Source: JBHIET01 sp046760785
GTDB taxonomy: Bacteria; Chloroflexota; Anaerolineae; B4-G1
Direction: 5' to 3'
Length of the DNA stretch: 32,022 nucleotides
NCBI GenBank assembly: GCA_046760785.1
Contig: JBHIET010000037.1
Coordinates: 1 to 32,022, forward strand
Part shown: one piece after another, positions 17,167 to 23,882 of the stretch
Position numbering within the stretch: the stretch's first letter is position 1
How the letters are laid out: the number at the start of each line of letters is the position of its first letter
The notes under the pieces: model-generated
The model's database searches: none
What the model was told of the DNA's origin: nothing
The model's input: the letters and a program-made list of their open reading frames with translations, nothing else
Made by a program: the position numbers and the translations under genes

Positions 17167-17676
17167 ATGAAACTACGTTGGCCGCTGTTACTGTTCCCAT
17201 TGTTGGTCGGGGCATGTCTGTGCCCGCTGCTATCCCTGGTAGAGCCACTGGAGGTGGGCACGCAAGCGCCCGCTTTCACGCTGCCCAGCACCTCTGGAGA
17301 CACCGTCTCCCTTTCCGACTTCGGGGAACAAGTTGTCCTGCTCAACTTCTGGAGCGCCGGCTGAAAATCGTGCCTCGACGAGTTGCCGGTCCTGGCAACC
17401 CTGGAGGAAGAGTTCGCCGATGAAAACCTGGCGGTGGTGACAATCTGCATAGGATCATCGGCCAAGGAGGTGAGTGAGGCGCTGCAAGAGGCGAACACCG
17501 ACGTGCTGGTGCTGATGGACGAGAGCGGGAAGACAGAATCGCCCTACCAAGTTGGCGGCGTGCCCGTCACGTATCTGATTGACGGCGACGGCGTGGTCCA
17601 GACGAGTAACTTCGGCTATGGAGACGACACCGAGAAATACCTGCGGGCTGAGATCGAGCGCTTGCTGGAGAAATAG
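17167..17676 (+). CDS. selenocysteine-containing TlpA-like thioredoxin-family protein (UGA read as Sec)
   Basis: Conceptually 169 aa with one in-frame TGA at 17362-17364 (codon 66). The first 20 residues are a hydrophobic signal segment with a possible lipobox (LVGAC, Cys17). The AhpC/TSA-Redoxin fold then starts with GTQAPAFTLPSTSGDTVSLS. The active site reads NFWSAG-U-K-S-C-LDELP, where relatives have NFWATWCxxC, so TGA replaces exactly the first Cys of CxxC and Cys69 is the resolving residue. Downstream the fold is intact: VGGVPVTYLIDGDG has the cis-proline and C-terminal helices follow. A hairpin with a GGU loop lies just after the TGA. It is probably an extracytoplasmic thiol-disulfide or peroxide reductase. 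If Sec machinery is absent from this genome, the gene is broken instead. Confidence 0.85.
17373..17407 (+). promoter_or_regulatory. candidate bacterial SECIS hairpin
   Basis: The apical stem GTTGCC (17382-17387) pairs with GGCAAC (17394-17399) around loop GGTCCT, which starts 23 bases after the TGA. A lower stem CCTC (17373-17376) with GAGG (17404-17407) closes an internal loop. The GGU at the loop and the distance fit the SelB-binding element of bacterial selenoprotein mRNAs such as fdhF. Confidence 0.75.
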
Positions 17677-17685
17677 GAGCGAGAA

Positions 17686-18792
17686 ATGCAAGCCATCAGT
17701 ACATCACAATCCACCTTTGAGCCCTGCTGCCTGGCTACCACCATCGGCAGCCTGCCCCACACCGACGTGGCCCTCGGAACCGCTCTGATGTTCCAGAGTA
17801 CGCCGGAGATCCCCTGCTGGGTGCAGTTCCCCAGGCGCGTCTTCCGCGAGAACATGATGGTGCAGTTCACCGAGGGGATGCCGGGGCTGGTGGAGGATGA
17901 GGACAGAATCTACTTCGATACCACCGCGCCCGATTTCACCGAACGACTGACCGACTTCTACACACGCTACCTGGCCGCGACCGAGGAAGGAGACACCACC
18001 GCGCTCGATAGCTTCGGCCTTTCATCCCAGTATGCAGCAGGCTTTGAGGAATTCACCGCCCGACTGCCGGAACAGCCGACGCGACCGCTGATGCTTAAGG
18101 GGCAAGTCACCGGTCCCTTCACGCTCGGCACCAACCTGCTCGACCAGGACCGCCGCTGCTCCTACTACGACGACCAACTGCGCGACGTGGTCGTCAAGAC
18201 AGTGACTTTGAAGGCGATGTGGCAAATGACCCAATTGAGCGCGTTCGGACCACAAGTGATGGTCTTCCTCGACGAACCGGCGCTTTTGGGCTTCGGCTCG
18301 CAGACCTTCATCACCGTCAGCCGGGAGGACGTCATCGGAGACATAAACGAAGTAGTCGCCACGATCCACGCCCAGGGCGGTTTGGCTGGCGTCCACTGCG
18401 AGGAAAACACCGATTGGTCGCTGCTGATGGAGACCGACCTGGACGTCCTCGACTTTGACGCCTACGATCACATGCAGGCCATCACACTCTACCCCGGCGA
18501 ACTGCACAGATTCCTGAAGCGAGGGGGTAGCCTGGGCTGGGGCCTCGTCCCCACGCTGGATCGAGAAGCCGCTGCGACCGAAACCCTGCCCTCGCTGCTG
18601 GCCCGCTTCGACGACGGCGTGGAGCAATTGGTGCGCAAGGGCTTCGACCGGGAGTTACTGCGACGCCGGGCGCTGATCACCCCCAGTTGCGGCGCCGGCG
18701 GCGTACTCACCGAGCCGCTGGCCGAGCGCGTGCTGAGCCTGCTGCGCAAGCTCTCGACGACCCTGCGTGACCAGTACGGCTTTAGCGGGTGA
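17686..18792 (+). CDS. MetE-like (UROD/MetE superfamily) protein
   Basis: A 368-aa TIM-barrel protein related to the C-terminal catalytic half of cobalamin-independent methionine synthase. It begins TTIGSLPHTD, as in this stand-alone family. Likely zinc ligands are His237/Cys238 (GVHCEENTDW) and Cys335 (TPSCGAGG). The helix after strand 5 has FLDEPALLGFG. There is no N-terminal folate-binding half, so the methyl donor is probably not 5-methyltetrahydrofolate polyglutamate used as in MetE; core-MetE proteins in anaerobes can use a methylated corrinoid protein. It has GGAGCGAG upstream. It lies 9 bases after the Sec thioredoxin gene and 7 before the ferredoxin gene, which suggests a redox-linked methyl- or thiol-transfer role. 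Confidence 0.8.
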   Translation: MQAISTSQSTFEPCCLATTIGSLPHTDVALGTALMFQSTPEIPCWVQFPRRVFRENMMVQFTEGMPGLVEDEDRIYFDTTAPDFTERLTDFYTRYLAATEEGDTTALDSFGLSSQYAAGFEEFTARLPEQPTRPLMLKGQVTGPFTLGTNLLDQDRRCSYYDDQLRDVVVKTVTLKAMWQMTQLSAFGPQVMVFLDEPALLGFGSQTFITVSREDVIGDINEVVATIHAQGGLAGVHCEENTDWSLLMETDLDVLDFDAYDHMQAITLYPGELHRFLKRGGSLGWGLVPTLDREAAATETLPSLLARFDDGVEQLVRKGFDRELLRRRALITPSCGAGGVLTEPLAERVLSLLRKLSTTLRDQYGFSG

Positions 18793-18799
18793 CGCAGCG

Positions 18800-19726
18800 A
18801 TGGCACTCAAGCCTTCGACCAAAGCATTCAGAGAAGAGGCCCGACGCACACCGGGCTACTCGCTCTTCGACTGGCTGCACGGATACGTCTACGCCCGCTG
18901 GCCCTACCTCTACATCGGCATTGGTACCGGCGGGCACTGGTTGGCCTGCATCCTCGGGCCACTCGTGCATGGGCTGGCCCGGCTATTCCCACCCCGACCC
19001 GCCGACGACTCGGATCACGTCACCTTCGCCGACACCTATCACGGCAAGGTCGTGCCGCTGGACGCCGCCACGCAACTGGTCACCGTCGAGGAAGAGATCC
19101 GCCTGACCGACCTGGAAAAGATCATCCCCTACGCCCGCGCCCGTGACATCGTGCTGCAGAACCCCGGCCACATCGTGGTGCTGGAGTGCCCCTGCCGTGC
19201 CTCGCGTCCCAACCCCTGTCTGCCGCTCGACGTCTGCCTCATCGTTGGTGAGCCTTTCGCCAGCTTCGTCGCCGAGCACCACCCGCGCCGCTCCCGCTGG
19301 GTCACGCCTGGGGAAGCAGCGGAGATCCTGCGCGCCGAGGACGAGCGCGGTCACGTGCACCACGCCTTCTTCAAAGACGCGATGCTGGGCCGTTTCTACG
19401 CCATCTGCAACTGCTGCGCCTGCTGCTGCGGGGCGATGCAGGCCCACCGCCACGGCACCCCGATGCTGGCCTCCTCCGGCTACGTCAGCCGCGTGGATGC
19501 TGATCTATGCGTGAGTTGTGGCGTCTGCGTTGACTATTGCCAATTCGGCGCCCTGTCGGGGGAGGACGGCCATGCCGTCGTAGACACTGCTGCCTGCATG
19601 GGGTGCGGTGTGTGCGTCTCAAAATGCGCCCAGGGAGCATTTGTGCTTGTGCGCGATCCGGCTAGAGGTGAGCCGCTGGAGATTGGCAAGCTCGTCGGCA
19701 GCGTGAACAGCGCCATCCAGGAGTAG
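18800..19726 (+). CDS. ferredoxin-like protein with extra cysteine clusters
   Basis: A 308-aa iron-sulfur protein. The C-terminus holds two 4Fe-4S ferredoxin motifs: Cys237/240/243/247 and Cys266/269/272/276. Upstream are two more cysteine groups: Cys130/132/140/146 (ECPCR, then NPCLPLDVC) and a dense ICNCCACCCG group at 203-210. So up to four clusters or a special site are possible. The N-terminal region (LFDWLHGYVYARWPYLYIG and a hydrophobic HWLACILGPLVHGLA) may touch the membrane. The ATG at 18800 follows the MetE-like stop by 7 bases; an earlier in-frame start (18767) would overlap it. It probably passes electrons to its neighbours. Confidence 0.85.
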   Translation: MALKPSTKAFREEARRTPGYSLFDWLHGYVYARWPYLYIGIGTGGHWLACILGPLVHGLARLFPPRPADDSDHVTFADTYHGKVVPLDAATQLVTVEEEIRLTDLEKIIPYARARDIVLQNPGHIVVLECPCRASRPNPCLPLDVCLIVGEPFASFVAEHHPRRSRWVTPGEAAEILRAEDERGHVHHAFFKDAMLGRFYAICNCCACCCGAMQAHRHGTPMLASSGYVSRVDADLCVSCGVCVDYCQFGALSGEDGHAVVDTAACMGCGVCVSKCAQGAFVLVRDPARGEPLEIGKLVGSVNSAIQE

Positions 19727-19744
19727 TTATCGCTTTGTAACTAC
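19723..19744 (+). terminator. hairpin overlapping the ferredoxin stop codon
   Basis: GTAGTTA (19723-19729) pairs with TAACTAC (19738-19744) around an eight-base loop; the TAG stop is inside the stem. There is no T run, so termination would be weak; it may instead protect the mRNA 3' end. Confidence 0.35.
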
Positions 19745-19773
19745 CCGGCCCACCACAGGGCTGGATGTTTCAG

Positions 19774-19870
19774 GCTCCCAGCCCTCGTCCGCGAGGGCGT
19801 CGTAAGCGAGAGCATCTTATTCTGAGCGACGATTTGCTGCATGGGACGCCCCGGGACGGCGGCTGGGAGC
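19774..19870. other. structured non-coding segment
   Basis: In the 493-base gene-free stretch 19727-20219, several stems nest: GCTCCCAGCC (19774-19783) with GGCTGGGAGC (19861-19870), CCCTCG/CGAGGG with a TCCG loop (19782-19797), and GGGCGTC (19795-19801) with GACGCCC (19845-19851). Some stems are alternatives because they share bases. It may be a small RNA or a degraded repeat; no promoter or terminator is clear. Bases 19871-20024 show nothing recognisable. Confidence 0.4.
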
Positions 19871-20024
19871 ACTGGCGAGCAAGTGCAGCCTGCTTTATGT
19901 TAATCTGACATTGTCAAAGTAGTTACGTTGCTTTTCCCCCTGCCCCGCAATACGTCGTCTTTAGCCTGTTTTTCGCACCCCTGGAAATCGTAACAGTGAT
20001 TGTACAGATCATAGCTGAATCGCA

Positions 20025-20106
20025 TCCTGAGTAGGCCGAAGGCCGTATCGAAGGGGCGATTTAGCGGCCCGTCGCCCTTCGATACGCCGCTTCGCGGCAC
20101 TCAGGA
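20025..20106. repeat. palindromic TCCTGAG/TCGAAGGG repeat pair
   Basis: Two inverted arms each read TCCTGAG, a small hairpin (GGCCGAAGGCC or GCCGCGAAGCGGC), then TATCGAAGGG. Together they make an 82-base imperfect palindrome. The arms share their half-sites with the copies inside sppA (3671-3689) and the CcsA-like gene (14688-14706). Confidence 0.75.
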
Positions 20107-20161
20107 CGACTGGCCTGATTTAGCTGCTAGCGGAGTGCGAAATCTAGGTTTAGGCCAAGAA

Positions 20162-20190
20162 TTGACTCCGACATCAGAATGTGCTAACAT
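20162..20190 (+). promoter_or_regulatory. promoter of the two-component operon
   Basis: TTGACT at 20162-20167, a 17-base spacer and TAACAT at 20185-20190, 29 bases before the GTG start of the response regulator, with GGGGGAG as the ribosome binding site. Confidence 0.7.
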
Positions 20191-20219
20191 AGGCACACGG
20201 CAACACGGGGGAGATTACG

Positions 20220-20924
20220 GTGAGTGCACGCATTCTGGTTGTAGAAGACGACGACGCCATCGCAGCCTTCGTCGCCACGGCGTTGGAGCGGGAAGGGTAC
20301 GCCGTCACCCGGGTACGCACGGGGCGGGCGGCGCTATCCCGCATCCAGAGCGACGCTCCCGACCTGGTGTTGCTGGATTTGATGCTGCCCGGCGACGTGG
20401 ATGGGCTCCAGGTCTGCCGGGAGATCCGGGGCGGTGAGACCTATATCCCCATCATCATCGTCACCGCCAAAGACGCCGACGTGGACAAGGTCGTCGGGCT
20501 GGAACTGGGGGCCGACGACTACATCACCAAGCCCTTCAACACCCGGGAGTTGCTGGCCCGGGTGCGTGCCGTTCTACGGCTGGCCCGCAGTGGGAGGGAA
20601 TCGCGGCACCGCGAGCGGCTGCGCATCGGCCCGCTGGAGATTGACCTGGCGGGACGAGAGGTGCGCGTAGGGGGCCGCCCGGTCTCGCTGACCCCCAAGG
20701 AGTTCGACCTGCTGGTGGTGCTGGCCCGCAATCGGGGACAGGTGTTCGGGCGGGAGACGCTGCTGCAAAAGGTGTGGGGCTACGACTACCTGGGTGACTC
20801 CCGCACGGTGGACGTCCACGTCCAGCGGCTACGCCGCAAACTGGAACTCGACTCGCACAATCCCCGTTACCTGCTGACGGTGCACTCCATCGGCTACAAG
20901 TTCGCCGCGGGGGAGGAGGTATAA
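20220..20924 (+). CDS. OmpR/PhoB-family response regulator
   Basis: A 234-aa transcription factor. The receiver domain at residues 4-118 has the acidic pocket ED-DD near 9-12, the phosphoacceptor Asp53 (LLDLMLPG), Thr82 and Lys104 (TKPF). The C-terminal winged helix (about 130-230) contains LTPKEFDLLVVLARNRGQVF, then SRTVDVHVQRLRRKLE, the DNA-recognition helix typical of PhoB/OmpR. The start is a GTG. The next gene, the partner kinase, begins 4 bases after the stop. A direct repeat GTTACA with an 11-base period downstream of the kinase (22100-22116) is a possible target site. Confidence 0.95.
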   Translation: MSARILVVEDDDAIAAFVATALEREGYAVTRVRTGRAALSRIQSDAPDLVLLDLMLPGDVDGLQVCREIRGGETYIPIIIVTAKDADVDKVVGLELGADDYITKPFNTRELLARVRAVLRLARSGRESRHRERLRIGPLEIDLAGREVRVGGRPVSLTPKEFDLLVVLARNRGQVFGRETLLQKVWGYDYLGDSRTVDVHVQRLRRKLELDSHNPRYLLTVHSIGYKFAAGEEV

Positions 20925-20928
20925 CCGG

Positions 20929-22095
20929 ATGCCCCCTTTGTCCGGCCAAGAGCCGCTCCTAAGCCTCCCCCTTCCCATCGTGATCGGCGCCCTCCTGCTT
21001 CTCGGCCTGCTGGTGGCGGTAGGAGGTTGGCTCCTGGCCCGCCGCCCGGCAGGTGGCCGCAAGGGATCGCCCCTACCCACCCCCCCTCTGCCAACCAGCA
21101 TCCCCTGGCTGCCCGCCTTGCTGGAAGCGCTGCCGTGCGGCGCGTTGCTGGCCGACGCGCAGGGTCTGGTGAGGCTGGCCAACGGCCAGGCCCGCCGCCG
21201 GCTGGGCGAGACCGGCCGCCCGGTCAAACTACCGCCAGCCGTCCAGTCGCTGGTGGCAAGGGTGGCGACCTCCGGCATAGGCGAGGGTCTTGAGGCTCAC
21301 GCCCCGCCTGGCGCGGACCATCGGCTATGGATCGAGGCGACCCCGCTGGGTAGGGATGGAGGCGTGCTGCTGCTCGTCGAAGAGCGGCCGGGCGAGGGCG
21401 CCGGGGTGGCCGCCGAGGTCTACCGGAGCCTGATGCACACCATCGCCCACGAACTGCGCACCCCACTGACGGCCATCGTGGGCCACGCCGACATCCTGGC
21501 CAGTTGCTCCATCGAGGAGGAGGGACTGTGGCGTCGCTCGCAGCAGTTCATCTCCGGTGAGGTGGAGCGGTTGGCGCGGCTGGTGGAGGACCTACTGACG
21601 CTTTCCCGGCTGGACCTGAGCGCGTCACCGCTGGTGCCGGTCAACCTGCGGGCGGTGGCCGAGGAGGCCATCTCCGCCACCTGGCAATTGGCCGAGGAGA
21701 AAGGGGTGACGCTGGCGTTGCAGGCGGTGGCGGGCCTCCCCCGCATACAGGGCGACGCCGACCGGCTGCGACAGGTCTTCGTCAACCTGCTGGACAACGG
21801 CGTGAAGTACACCCCGGCCGGTGGACGGGTTACCGTGCGGCTGACACCCGATGAAAACGAGAATCGGGTGCAGGTAGAGGTCAGCGACACCGGGATGGGC
21901 ATCCCCAAGAGCGACCTGCCCCACGTCTTCGACCCCCTCTTTCGCAGCGACGAGGCCCGCCGGGCGGCCACCGGCACCGGCCTGGGCCTGACCATCGTGC
22001 GCACCATTCTGGCCCAACACAGGGCCGAGATTCAGGTACAGAGCGAACCCGGACGCGGCACCACCTTCTCCTTCGCTCTCCCCATCGCAGTCTGA
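20929..22095 (+). CDS. PhoR-like sensor histidine kinase
   Basis: A 388-aa membrane kinase partnered with the preceding regulator. A single N-terminal helix (PIVIGALLLLGLLVAVGGWL, near 16-35) has no sizable extracytoplasmic loop, so sensing is through the membrane or a cytosolic partner. A degenerate PAS-like segment spans about 60-150. The dimerisation box has His174 (TIAHELRTPLTAIVGH). The ATPase domain has NLLDNGVKYTP (N box), DTGMGIP (G1), FDPLFRS (F) and GTGLGLTIV (G2). GGAGGAGG precedes the ATG. As in PhoR, a nearby phosphate transporter would be expected, but the neighbours are cell-surface genes instead. Confidence 0.94.
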   Translation: MPPLSGQEPLLSLPLPIVIGALLLLGLLVAVGGWLLARRPAGGRKGSPLPTPPLPTSIPWLPALLEALPCGALLADAQGLVRLANGQARRRLGETGRPVKLPPAVQSLVARVATSGIGEGLEAHAPPGADHRLWIEATPLGRDGGVLLLVEERPGEGAGVAAEVYRSLMHTIAHELRTPLTAIVGHADILASCSIEEEGLWRRSQQFISGEVERLARLVEDLLTLSRLDLSASPLVPVNLRAVAEEAISATWQLAEEKGVTLALQAVAGLPRIQGDADRLRQVFVNLLDNGVKYTPAGGRVTVRLTPDENENRVQVEVSDTGMGIPKSDLPHVFDPLFRSDEARRAATGTGLGLTIVRTILAQHRAEIQVQSEPGRGTTFSFALPIAV

Positions 22096-22099
22096 AGCT

Positions 22100-22116
22100 G
22101 TTACAAAAACGTTACA
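22100..22116 (+). promoter_or_regulatory. PhoB/OmpR-type direct-repeat box
   Basis: GTTACA occurs at 22100-22105 and again at 22111-22116, an 11-base period like the two half-sites of a Pho box. A TAGAAT at 22148-22153 could be the -10 of the next gene; the -35 position is poor, as in activator-dependent promoters. The same bases also form an A/T hairpin (ACAAAAA/TTTTTGT) that could end the two-component transcript. Confidence 0.5.
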
Positions 22117-22196
22117 TTTTTGTGCCTTCCTGTCCATCTCGCGGTGGTAGAATGGAGTTGGCTGAACGCCCCCTTCCCTGGTTGATGGAGGTCGAG

Positions 22197-23366
22197 ATGA
22201 AGAAACTTGCGCTCATAACATACATCGCGTTGCTCGCGCTCGTTGGCTGCGGACCCAGACCAACGCCCACGCCAACACCCGTGCCACCCACGCCGACGTC
22301 GGCGCCCACACCGGTGGTGCCTACCGCCACACCCGCGCCACCTACGGCGACCCCCGTCCCGCCGACCCCAACACCTGTGCCCATCCCCGAACGCAACTAC
22401 CCCGCTGCCATCAAGGCGGTCTTTGAGGCTCAGCCGCGGGATTGGATCAGGGATATGGATTTCTTCAAGGACCTGGGGATCAACACCATCCGCGTCAACT
22501 TCGCCTATCTGCGCGAGTGGGGGCCGGAACACAGACTCAGCCACGCCCCTCCTATGAACGGAGAGTACCAACTCGTCTATCCTGCTCCCCCCGGCGCTTC
22601 TCCCTCGGAGGAATACGTCCGCCAATTGATCCTCAAGGCCAGAGAGGAAGGATTCGCGGTCCAGCTAGGCCCTATGGTTGGCCGCATAGGCGATCCCTCA
22701 CCCGTTGAACAGTTCGACGATTGGGAGCGGTTCAAGGCAGACTCCATCGAGATCGTCGTCCGCTGGGCGGCCATCGCGGAGGAACTCCAGGTCGAGTACT
22801 TCATGCCCTTCTGTGAACTCAACTTCCTGCTGTTCACCCAGGAGGACCCGGAGCGACCGGGGGAGCCCAGGTACTCCTTTGATGAGGTTATGGCCATGAT
22901 AGCGGAGTGGGACAGCGAGGCCCTCCCGCAGATCCGGGCGGTGTACTCCGGGAAACTGATGACCCAGATCTACTCCACGTTCCCCGGCTCCCTGCTGCGC
23001 TACCCGGTGGCAGGCTACGACATCGTCGGGATTGCCTACCACCCCCCGGCGGACGTAGAGGGGGTGACCACCGGGTTCCGGGCGGTGCTGGAGGACGCAC
23101 AAACCCTGGCCCGGCGAGAGGGGATCGCGTGGCTGGTCATCAAGATGGATGTGATCCCGGAGGGTCTGGGCAGCGATAGCGAGGCGTTGGAAACCCAGGC
23201 GGAACTCTGGGGTATGGCTACGGAGGAGTACTTGAGGGCCACGACGGTGCCGCCCGTCGGGTTCGGCACCTTCCTCGAGTTCTGGTCTCCTGAAGGACGC
23301 CTGAGCCTGGAGGGCACGCCGTCGGAGGACGTGTTTCGGGAGTTCTTCGCCAAACTCGATGAGTAG
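22197..23366 (+). CDS. lipoprotein with TIM-barrel glycoside-hydrolase-like domain
   Basis: A 389-aa secreted lipoprotein. The start ATG (22197) follows GGAGGTCGAG. The signal peptide ends in a lipobox (LALVGC, Cys18), followed by a Pro/Thr-rich linker to about residue 64. The rest reads like a TIM-barrel glycosidase: DMDFFKDLGINTIRVNFAYL, then YFMPFCELNFLLF with a possible acid/base Glu, DIVGIAYHPP, and a late FGTFLEFWSPEG carrying a second Glu. This resembles GH5/GH53-like barrels, but I cannot assign a family. It could also be a non-catalytic relative. The upstream direct repeat suggests control by the adjacent two-component system. Confidence 0.72.
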   Translation: MKKLALITYIALLALVGCGPRPTPTPTPVPPTPTSAPTPVVPTATPAPPTATPVPPTPTPVPIPERNYPAAIKAVFEAQPRDWIRDMDFFKDLGINTIRVNFAYLREWGPEHRLSHAPPMNGEYQLVYPAPPGASPSEEYVRQLILKAREEGFAVQLGPMVGRIGDPSPVEQFDDWERFKADSIEIVVRWAAIAEELQVEYFMPFCELNFLLFTQEDPERPGEPRYSFDEVMAMIAEWDSEALPQIRAVYSGKLMTQIYSTFPGSLLRYPVAGYDIVGIAYHPPADVEGVTTGFRAVLEDAQTLARREGIAWLVIKMDVIPEGLGSDSEALETQAELWGMATEEYLRATTVPPVGFGTFLEFWSPEGRLSLEGTPSEDVFREFFAKLDE

Positions 23367-23451
23367 CGGAGGGCCAGATTCGACCTGATTTGGGCCGTTG
23401 AATATTCTCTGGAACACACCCTCAGGGCGATCTGGCCTCAAGCGAGGCCCA

Positions 23452-23687
23452 GCCCGACGACGATGAACTTTAAGAAAATAATCAGGTTATGGGCTGCTCC
23501 AGCGAAAGCCCGAGGCTGAAGCCGTCGGGCTGAAAGAGCAAAGCCCTACGAGCTGTTTTTAGCCCCAAATAGGCTAAATTTCAGCCCCGAAGGGGCTTCG
23601 CTCTCTCAGCGCGGGGTCTTTAGCCCCGCGCGCCAAAGCAGGACGCCATAACCGAATTAATTTTTCAAACTTTATAATCGTCGGGCT
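23452..23687. repeat. 236-bp foldback palindromic element (MITE-like)
   Basis: The two ends form 41-base terminal inverted repeats, both starting GCCCGACGA and ending GGTTATGG, with 32 of 41 positions matching by hand count. The similarity continues inward through several nested hairpins to a centre near 23568 (AGCC-CCAAATA-GGCT), so the whole unit is one long imperfect palindrome. There is no open frame inside. It could be a non-autonomous mobile element or the source of a long double-stranded RNA hairpin. Confidence 0.75.
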
Positions 23688-23697
23688 ACGGAGCAGT

Positions 23698-23838
23698 GCC
23701 GGATGAATCCGGCTGGAAATCGTCATGTAGCTCGGCTCTGCCCGGACGGCACGTCCGGGCGAGCTTGAGGTCTCCATGAAGGCCAAAAGCCCCGTTCACG
23801 GGGCGCGGCTGCGCAGCCCGGACACTTTATGTCCGGGC
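23698..23838. repeat. cluster of short GC palindromes before the kinase gene
   Basis: Five perfect hairpins lie in a row: GCCGGAT/ATCCGGC (23698-23713), GCCCGGAC/GTCCGGGC (23740-23760), GCCCCG/CGGGGC (23789-23804), GGCTGCGCAGCC (23807-23818) and a second GCCCGGAC/GTCCGGGC (23816-23838). The two GCCCGGAC copies are the same repeat with different loops. Together with the foldback element they fill the 516-base gap 23367-23882; a TATAAT at 23673-23678 lies in the edge of the foldback element without a good -35. Confidence 0.65.
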
Positions 23839-23882
23839 GAAGGGGCGCAATTCGTCTCTCAATCCGCTGGAGGAGGTGAAAG

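Noticed and set aside
17365..17676. Reading the downstream thioredoxin part as a separate gene starting at TTG 17383
   Set aside because: It would lack the beginning of the fold and has no ribosome binding site; the frame is the same as the upstream part and the TGA falls on the catalytic Cys, so one selenoprotein is the better explanation.
23698..23838. CRISPR-like array
   Set aside because: The short palindromes differ in sequence and spacing, and there are no uniform spacers or cas genes.
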